A stretch of 64,000 nucleotides of DNA, taken from NCBI GenBank assembly GCA_951812925.1, contig OX638368.1, forward strand, positions 125,015,309 through 125,079,308, written 5' to 3'. The translations under genes were made by a program, and so were the position numbers. The notes under the pieces are model-generated. The model was not told the DNA's origin, ran no database searches, and saw only the letters and a program-made list of their open reading frames with translations. Source of the stretch: Calliopum simillimum (lineage: Eukaryota > Arthropoda > Insecta > Diptera > Lauxaniidae). Positions 56,363 through 64,000 of the stretch are shown here, in pieces. Each line of letters opens with the position of its first letter. The first letter of the stretch is position 1.

Positions 56363-56833
56363 ATTTCAGCAATATAATGATGCTGTTTTATAGAGAAATG
56401 TTTTACCAAGAAGATGTTATTCGAATAGTTTTTCTAAAAAGTCATATTTTTACTACGAAAAAACTAGCCAAAGTCGTGTAAAGGTGTGAAACTGACAGTG
56501 ATTTACATATCTAAGAAATTTGTTTTATACCTTTATCGAATCCAAAAAATACGCAAGAGGATCTGATGCAATTTTGTAAATGTTATACTTAAGTATTCTG
56601 ATTACTCGTATATATGATATAAAGAGTCGAAGTGCGTACGTTGTTGGCATTGGGAAATGCCTTTCTCTTCGCTCAAGCACATTGTGATGAGCATGCGGCG
56701 CAATTTTTACAAATTGGAATTATTCACCAAAATATGAACCAAACTTTATCTAATGAATTATATTTTCAAAATTTTTTTCGGTTCCGACAAATTTGAAAAT
56801 TACTGTAAAGAGTCTACATGCTATTAGGCATCT
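56363..56833. other. Stretch without a recognisable gene
   Basis: Nothing supported. Confidence 0.45.
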
Positions 56834-57330
56834 ATGAATAGAAAGTGGGTGAAATATCGCCGGTGAGCGTGGAACCTCCCATACAAGTAAAACACGTTAT
56901 ATGTTATTTCTCGCGAATTGTACAAGGTATTTTGATGAAATTTGGTATGTAGATATTGCTTATCATTACCTTGTAACAAACGAAAAGTGGGTGGAATCGA
57001 ATAAGTGCCATGCCTAATATTAACCATTACAATTTTGATTCAATATTACTCAAAAACGGCTCCAACAATTTTAATGAAAATTTAAGCGATATTACCCCTG
57101 AATTCAAGAATTAATGTGTTTTATGCAATTATACTGGAAAAACTCGTGAAAGGGCGTCGCACCGCCCACAAAAATATAATAAGCCATAAAAAGAAAACTA
57201 CTTAAGCAATTTTTCTGAATTTACCTTTAGAGAGTCTACTTGCTATTTGGAAACTTTGAACGTTAAATGTTATTTCTCGCAAATGGTACAACATATTTTG
57301 ATGAAATTTGGTATGCGAGTCTGGGTCATG
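56834..57330 (+). repeat. Diverged GGGCGTGGC-type repeat
   Basis: GAGCGTGGAACCTCCCATAC (56868) and AAGGGCGTCGCACCGCCCAC (57151), with GATGAAATTTGGTATG duplicated at about 56934 and 57300. It is related in style to copies 1-4 but not alignable end to end. Confidence 0.5.
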
Positions 57331-58539
57331 AGTATCTTAAGCATACCGAAAAAGTGGTTTAACAATTGGCACGCCAACTTTTTACCAAAATAAAAATTTT
57401 GGTTAATTACTCAGGCACAAACAATAATGGAATGAACTTTTTATTTCTTATGTGCATTCTTATGTCCTTTTTGAAGCTAAATACGTCTTCATCAACAGAA
57501 CTGTCATTATACCTGCAGGATTTCGAAATATCCTTGCTTGAAGTTGAAGAAAACGCTGTGTTCAATCTTACAGCGTATCTACAAGAATAGTTGCAATCCT
57601 TTTTTACTAAGACGCACTCTTCCTTATCAAAATATTCTTTCGGATTTTTCCAATAGGACTCTCATATTCCGAGATATGATCCTTTGAAGATAAACTATTT
57701 CAGCCCCCATATAAAAGACGCAATATTTTGGGTGCGTAGCATATCCCATTTATTTATTCTAAGGCATTCCATTTCACCAAAAAAATGTTGAGTTTTTGAT
57801 ATTTTTCTATACCATTCGATACTTTCCGAGTTTTTTCTTATTATTATTCTCATCGGTAAATTTATCATTTTGAAAGCATGAACATTGGGGGTGAAAAAGT
57901 ACGAATTTCATAACAAAAAAAAACTATGAATAAAAACATCGACTAAAATAATAAGATCAGATTCTTGACTGAGCAGGGATCGGTCTCCAGGTACTATGAA
58001 GTTATAACGCACTTACAGGATATAAATAGTTTAATTCATGTCCATGGTATACTCGACATGTTTCAACATTTATCGACTTTTTCAATTTAAATCAATTTGT
58101 TTTCCATAATTTTTGACAACACATTCTAAATCTATTGTCACATGTTTCGACTTCTTTCAAAAATATTTGGAAAAAATCAATTTGCGTTACCAACGACCTC
58201 CAATTTCTGGAAACGAATATACATATATGATCAAAAAGACCCATAAAATTGGGATGTAAGGGGTTAATACATTCCAAAAGGTTAAGATGAAATTAAGCAA
58301 GGAACAATTTTCTAGAATATCTTAACCCATTATATCCCGTTAATATAATGGGTTAAAAAATATCACTAGGGTTCACTGAAAAAAATATACCGTCAAGACG
58401 GCGGCAACCTTGTATGGTATGGCAAGCAAACCAACGCCTCATGATAGACACACCATTATAAATTTCAAAAACTCATAACTTGATAACCGTATAACATACC
58501 ACGATTTTGAGGCTCGGAAAATAATTGTAATAATAATAA
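57331..58539. other. Stretch without a supported gene
   Basis: A 74-codon ORF (57366-57590) is serine/leucine-rich without a known motif. A small hairpin, TTAACCCATTATA with its inverse, lies at 58322-58357. Nothing else seen. Confidence 0.45.
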
Positions 58540-58915
58540 CGCTGAAAAAAGAGTATATTTTCCTCACAGAAATATATTTGATCAGACATTCTTAAAAATA
58601 TTTGTAAATAATTAACAAATATCGGTATGTATTAACATGCCTATAATTTGACCTTTAAAATTAGTTGATTGGGCCAAAAATGATATCTGTTTGATGGAAT
58701 GTGAATAATAAAAAAAGTCTAAATAAAAAATAATAAAGGTTCTTTGATTCAAACTTACATTAAGTAATAATTCACAAATATTCGATTGAACCAATAAAAT
58801 TGCTCAAACATTCCGCTCATTAATAATATCGAATATTCGATTCGCCTACAGCAAATATATTATTTGTTAATTATTACCAAATTTTAATGTTTACAATCAT
58901 ACTGTTTTCTCGGTG
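58540..58915. mobile_element. TIR element, short relative of 32629-33937
   Basis: Right end CACCGAGAAAACAGTATG (inverted) followed by TA at 58916-58917; left end CGCTGAAAAAAGAGTAT. Both outer parts align with 32629-33937 (AATTAACAAATA, GGCGAATCGAATATTCGAT, TTGGGCCAAAA, TGATATCTGTTTGATGGAAT). It lacks the tRNA-like core entirely. Confidence 0.75.
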
Positions 58916-58978
58916 TACTTATAAATAAAAATATTAAAAAAAAAAAAAAAAAAAATGGGTGCACCAAGCCCCAAAATA

Positions 58979-60669
58979 TCACCCGCAGATTATCAGGCAG
59001 AAAACTCCAACAGAGCCGCCCTATCAAAGACAAAAACGGAAATCTCTTAACATCTGCGGACGACCAACTAAACAGATGGAAAGAGTATTTTTGTGATATA
59101 CTAAATCCCATGTCTACCACATCCCTGCAACCAGAATCACCAACTACAACTGCCGCAGTGACTCGCAGTAGTAGTTGAATACCAACACAACCGCCTACAA
59201 TCGATGAAATAGTGAAAGTTATCCAAAGCATGAAAAACAACAAGGCCGCCGGTATAGATCAAACAACAGCTGAACTGCTAAAGGCATGCCCCATAACATC
59301 AGCTAAAATTCTCCATCCTCTGCTCACCAAAATCTGGAGTGAAGAGCGTTTGCCAGAAGATTGGCTACATGGCATGTTAGTCAAATTGCCGAAAAAAGGC
59401 GAGTGCCGAAACTATCAGTACCATCAAAAGTACTGACGAAAGTGCTTCTGAGCAGGGTAAGCGAAAAACTTGATTCGGCCATTCGAAAGCAGCAAGCAGG
59501 ATTCCGGCGAAACAGATCATGAGTGGATCAAATCAACACGCTCAGAATAATTGTCGAACAATCATGCGAGTGGCGTGCTGCACTTCAACTTGTCTTCGTT
59601 GACTATAGCACTGCCTTCGACAGTGACTCCCGAGAAAACATCTGGGCGTCACTGCAACGAAGAGGCATTGCCGCAAAGGCCATAAACTTAGTACGTGCAC
59701 AATATGAAGGCTTTAAATGCAGTGTGTTACACAACGGGTTGTTGTCACCGACATTCACCACTAATTTCAGGCGTACGGCAGGGGTGTTTACTATCACCAA
59801 CTCTCTTCCTTATCGTTCTTGACGATATTCTAGATAAAGCTCTTAATAAGGCCAAAAGGGGTATCCAATGGAACTTTATTGAACATCTAGAAGACCTCGA
59901 CTATGCTGACGACATCTGCCTCTTATCGTCCAAACATTCAGATATGCAAAACAAAATTGAAGACCTTGTCTTGGAATCACAAAAGGCCGGCCTGAAAATC
60001 AACGTATCCAAGACTAAAAGCATGAAGCTAAACGCAAGCAATGACATCACGTTTAAAGCTGGCAGTGATGACATCGGAAACGTCGATAGCTTCACGTATT
60101 TAGGCAGCATTATCTTCATGGATGGTGGAGCAAAAGAGGATATCAACTCAAGAATAGCAAAAGCAAAAGGCGCGTTTGCTCAACTGAACAAAATATGGTC
60201 TTTATCCGTTATATCCACCAAAACGAGAGTGCGCATTTTTGATTCGAATGTGAAATCGGTTTTGTTATATGGGTGCGAAACATGACTTGTTACTGAACAA
60301 CTTACGAACAAGCTGCAAGTATTCGTCAACAAATGTTTAAGGCGAATACTAAAGGTTTGGTGGCCTCGCAGTATATCAAATGCCGAGCTACATCAAAAAT
60401 GCAAACAGAAGGCTATAGCAAACGAGATCAAGCTGCGCAAATGGGGATGGATTGGTCACACTCTCCGGAAACCACACAGCGAAGTTTGTCGCCAGGCCCT
60501 TGAGTGGAATCCACAAGGCAGTAGAGGACGTGGTAGACCCAAAACCAACTGGAAAAGGTCGTTGGAAAAGGAAATCCAAGAATCGGGAAAATCGTAGCAA
60601 GAGATCAAAGTCATCGCCAGGGATCGTGACAAATGGAGAGATTTCATATTGGCCCTATGCTCCTCCTAG
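58979..60669 (+). pseudogene. LINE reverse transcriptase, broken
   Basis: IKDKNGNLLTSADDQLNRWK precedes the RT domain. A TGA lies near 59176. KNNKAAGIDQTTAELLK and WLHGMLVKLPKKGECRN open the RT; a deletion and frameshift remove part of the usual NYRGITLLS block near 59412. VPSKVLTKVLLSRV, QQAGFRRNRS, a TGA (59520), and FVDYSTAFDS (catalytic Asp at 59601) follow. A second shift near 59760 leads to SGVRQGCLLSPTLF and the catalytic YADD (59902-59913). The C-terminal part (YLGSI, WGWIGHTLRKP, GRGRPKTNW) is open except for TGA at 60283 and TAG at 60595, ending at TAG 60667. Non-functional as it stands. Confidence 0.85.
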
Positions 60670-60698
60670 GAGTTAAAGGAGAATACATACATACATAC
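58979..60698 (+). mobile_element. 5'-truncated LINE with 13-bp target duplication
   Basis: Flanked by AAGCCCCAAAATA at 58966-58978 and 60699-60711, exact. The 3' end after the stop region is GGAGTTAAAGGAGAATACAT followed by an ATAC tandem tail rather than poly(A). The 5' end lies within the region between endonuclease and RT, so it is a typical 5'-truncated insertion. The clade (RTE, CR1, I or other) is not assigned here. Confidence 0.9.
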
Positions 60699-60711
60699 AA
60701 GCCCCAAAATA

Positions 60712-61979
60712 CCTTTGAAAAAGAAAAACGGTTTGTTTCCACCAAAAATACATTTTTTTTTTTGGCTTTTTTATTTTTTTATTCAAAGCTCATACTTTTC
60801 TACAAAAACCCTGAAAATTTCATTAAAATCGGATAAAATGCCGAGGAGCTATGAATTTCCAAATACTTATGTGAGTATCCAAAGGTTGGATCGAACTTCT
60901 TATGGCCGCCATCTTGGAAACTTTCGGAATTTTGGGAAAGTCATTTTACCACATTTATATATGTGTCAAATACTAACTTTTCACCAATTTTCTCAAAAAT
61001 CGGTGATGTCAAGTCGAATGTTGGTCGGTTACGCAATATAAGACTCAGCTTAAAGTTGCAAAAAAAAGCGGTTTTGAGTCATATTTGAAATTATCCCAAA
61101 GCAAACAACGCAATAATTTTTTGCTAATGGCATTAGATAACCATTACCTTTCTCATTAAATCTTAGCTTAAAACTTTTCCAATTAGGTTATTACTTTTCC
61201 ATTTAAGCTTATGTATTTCAACTTTATACAAAGGCTAAAAAAATTTTGTATGGCGTTGAGATAGCTGTTCTCCAATGGATATTAACTCGGAAAGTAAGGT
61301 TCTAAGTGAAAAATTGAAGACATAAGGTTTAATGACAAAGGTACTGGCTATCTGATGACGTGCTAGCAAAAATTCTATATGCTGTTTAGTGTAAGTGTGA
61401 AAGAAATTCCAATATACCTAAAAAGAGCTATTTTTGCAAATTTAAGCAATGATATCTGAATAACTTGGGTCAATTCGGCAATTCTTATACCATTTTCATA
61501 TTCCGAAGGTAATTTTTACTCGAAATTGACTACGAAACTCTGCGCCGAAAAATCATTGTTTCCTTGTATTATAATTAGATTACGAAAATAGTTCTCAAAC
61601 TAACTAAAACAACACCATTCTGAAATATTACATGGTGAATCTTATTTTGGTTTTAAAAGTATTTTAGTTAAACTTTTCTTTTTTTTTAAGAAAAATAAAT
61701 TTAAACAATTCAAAAATTTATATCCAAGATTAAATCTTCTGAAATGCCAAAATTTCTCAAAGAATACCTAAAAATACACTTAGGTGGGGCTAAATATGAA
61801 AAAGCGAATATTTTGTTTTTGTTTGCTCTATTGAAGTTATCCCAAAAAAAAAAAAATGGCATTGCAGTGCCGCCACCACTTTCAATAGTTACCATTTCCT
61901 TATTTACCAGAACACATTTATGCAGCAACGGTGTTCTTTTCCGGCACTCCTTTGTTTTTGTTTTTGGTTTGGTTTTTTG
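60712..61979. other. Stretch without a supported gene
   Basis: A 108-codon ORF (60715-61041) and shorter ones show no known motif. ATGGCCGCCATCTTGGAAA (60902) resembles GCCGCCATATTGG in FB-2 arms but no wider match is seen. Confidence 0.4.
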
Positions 61980-62995
61980 GATGCTGCACTAAATTGCAAC
62001 GCGCTCGTGCAAATTGAGGCCGTTACTGTGGTTGAGGTTGTGGCTGTGTGGCTGTTGGGCCTGTGCTTTCCGCACTGCGTATCCCAAATTTGAAATGAGG
62101 CTGATGAACTGTGTCACACTGGCTGGCTGGCGCTGCCTGGCTATGCTGTGTGTCCTCTGTACCGGCCGACTGACCGAATAACAAGATGACCGAACAAACG
62201 ACTGACAGTCGTTCGAAAAAAAACAACAAAAACAGAAACAAAAAATACAAAACAAAACAAAACAAAAAGGCAAAAAACTCAAACTCGAAGTTGAAAAGTC
62301 GTCGACCGAATGATAATTTGCCGAAGACGCGGCTGTTACGCCCGGAAGTATACTACGATTTTTTTTTATATATTTTTGGTTGCAAGAGAGCTCTTTTATT
62401 TAGTGGATTTCTGCTGTTTGTTGTTTTTTATATTTTTTTGGATGCGGTAAATTGTTGTTGTTTTTGTTGTCGCATGAACATGACCTCTCTCCTGGGAGAA
62501 GTTTAAGCAGGACTTTAAGTATCGCAATTAATGTTCGATGCACATGCATACATACATATACGTGTACATGTGTATGTTTACACGGAACTGGTTGTATGCG
62601 TACCAAAAAAACTTTTTAACTTTGGAATATTTTAAATTTTTTTCGTAATTTCACCAAATTTTTTTCGCAGACAAAGTTGGAATTGCAGTTAACGACTTTA
62701 ATTCAGTTGAACAGCGCAAATTGGGACGGAGCGGTGAGAGTTCGAAAGTGTCATATAGTGTGTGTATGTATGTAAGGGATCTTGAGTGTAGTGTGCGGGG
62801 GTGTATGTGAGCGTGTAGGTTTTTTGAAATTTTTAAGTGACTTTTTCCTACTTCCTCTTAAAAATAAACAGTAGTGTAGTATAGTAGTGTGTAATAGTGT
62901 GTAGTAGTGTAGAATAGTAGATGGTACACAAATGAAGAACGAACAGCAACGGAAGCGCGAACCGAACCGAACTGCACGGAATGAGCTTCACGACT
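61980..62995 (-). promoter_or_regulatory. Candidate minus-strand promoter and 5' leader
   Basis: On the minus strand TCAGTC gives an initiator A at 62995 and GGTTC lies exactly at +28 to +32 (62968-62964), fitting the DPE. Downstream sequence is unique in the window, includes (CAA)n and a GC-richer part (61990-62340), and resembles a long fly 5' leader. A 97-codon minus ORF (61989-62282) ending HSHNLNHSNGLNLHERVAI is unrecognised. Other perfect Inr hexamers (e.g. 62693 plus, 63151 plus) lack a correctly spaced DPE. Confidence 0.35.
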
Positions 62996-63480
62996 GACAA
63001 TGGCTGGCGTTCGTATCAAACGACGACGCGACCAAACATGACCAACAAACAACAAATTGGAGCAGGAACAACTCGTCGGCACAACGAAAGGATACACATG
63101 AAATACTCAAGCAAATAACAAAACACACATTGAGTCTCCAATATCCATTCAGTTGGTTGGAACACGACGGCGAAGCTCAGAACTCGGTCTGCTATCGAAC
63201 AAAAATCAACTTTCGACTCAACTCGTTGTTGCGCTACAATGCGCGACGGGGCGATATGGAGCGCTTCAATGCGATGCGATGCGATTCCGATGCGTTGACA
63301 CTACTGCCAACAACATCGAGTGAATACTAAACGTTGTATCACGCTCAGCGGCATAATTTAACCCAAAGACTAACAAATATACTCTATGGATTAGGAGGAG
63401 CGCGTCATGACGGTCGTTCGGTCGTTTTATAAGAACACTGAACATTGAGTTGTTGTCGTCGTCGTCGTCGTCGGAAGACT
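62996..63480. other. GC-richer unique segment
   Basis: Contains GATGCGATGCGAT (63270-63284) and a GTC trinucleotide run (63452-63472), which gives an Asp run in the minus-strand ORF across it. A 66-codon plus ORF (63130-63330) is unrecognised. It could be promoter-proximal DNA of the candidate minus-strand start at 62995. Confidence 0.4.
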
Positions 63481-64000
63481 TAAAAGAAAGGGAATGAAAG
63501 AATGACATAGAAAACTAGAGAAGTGTGCAAAAAACACAAAATGCAAAAACATAAAAAACAGCGCAAAAAGGAAAAAATACATACCCCAAAATTAAATACT
63601 ACGAGGAAAATGCGCATCGGCGCCTTGCAGGAAAACACACACACACACGCACACTGAGCTGGCTGCTGAATATTAAGAAAATTCTTTAGGAATACTGTCA
63701 CTTGCACTTAAACGAGTAGGAGCTTCATTAAATAATTCATCGTTTGGTCAGAGGCTTCAAATTATTTTAATTAGCCAACAGAGCGTATGAGTGACTTTTT
63801 TATTCATGAAGTTGAAGTATTTAAGCTTTTAATGGATAACCAACAACCACCAGAAATTTAATTCTACTGGACCGCAATGCAATGGTTCCTTAATGAAATG
63901 AAATTTTAAGAACTTAAGAACTTTTGAAACATTTGAATATTCATTCATATATGATGAGTTTTTATCTGAATTTTTGTTGTCTTGTGAAGCTTGGAAATCT
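63481..64000. other. Stretch without a recognisable gene
   Basis: A CA dinucleotide run at about 63634-63655. Nothing else supported. Confidence 0.45.

Noticed and set aside
63130..63330. 66-codon ORF in the GC-richer terminal segment
   Set aside because: No recognisable motif; it runs against the strand of the candidate promoter and is short enough to be chance.

Overview
The window looks like intergenic or intronic DNA of a fly (Diptera, probably a higher brachyceran). It is strongly AT-rich and full of A/T homopolymers. No intact cellular protein-coding gene can be supported. Almost every recognisable protein segment is a broken transposase or reverse transcriptase. The fly assignment is an inference from the mix of mariner, DD41D (rosa-like), DD37E-like and pogo-like relics and from dispersed repeats carrying GGGCGTGGC blocks; the rosa subfamily was first described in tephritid fruit flies, so a tephritid or relative is plausible.

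Layout. 0-10 kb: a fold-back repeat (2585-3350) split by a TA-flanked element with a tRNA-like core (2652-3116), a second fold-back (4170-5136), a possible minus-strand first exon (5594-6402), a perfect 180-bp-arm hairpin (6700-7075), a hAT-type MITE (8305-8786) and a small hairpin/duplication (9696-9880). 10-20 kb: a short Tc1-type MITE, a solo arm of fold-back family FB-1 (14245-14851), another tRNA-like element (14914-15499), a 2.1-kb fold-back (15622-17714), a MITE and a hAT-like fold-back with an exact 8-bp target duplication (19722-20374). 20-35 kb: tandem repeats, a second 5'-UTR-like segment (22058-22720), a 16-bp tandem array, a LINE scrap, a TCGAA-rich array (25823-26690) and two larger elements with tRNA-like cores (30043-30967 and 32629-33937). 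35-48 kb: a pogo-like element (38571-39717) nested in an old FB-2 fold-back, full FB-1 (41787-43071) and FB-2 (43983-45372) fold-backs, and an unclassified TIR element (46118-47501). 48-53 kb: four Tc1/mariner-type relics in 5 kb. 53-64 kb: a second TCGAA array, a hairpin MITE, a pogo-style TIR element (55156-56028), and a 5'-truncated LINE with an exact 13-bp target duplication (58979-60698). A GC-richer terminal stretch (61980-63480) contains a possible minus-strand Inr+DPE promoter at 62995.

The most unusual pattern is a set of TA-flanked terminal-inverted-repeat elements (TIRs of the type CACNGAG followed by an A run) whose interior carries tRNA-like segments with recognisable A-box and B-box motifs. 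Each segment is followed in its own sense direction by an oligo-T run of the kind that stops RNA polymerase III. One of these elements has an empty-site counterpart elsewhere in the window, which fixes its ends to the base. The other striking property is the density of long hairpins: at least ten, with arms from 34 bp to about 1 kb, several nearly perfect and therefore young or recently homogenised.

If a host gene is present, the window most likely covers its upstream or intronic region: three GC-richer, 5'-UTR-like segments read on the minus strand, which would fit alternative first exons of one minus-strand gene. This is inference only. Percent identities quoted as near-identical were judged by eye, not computed.
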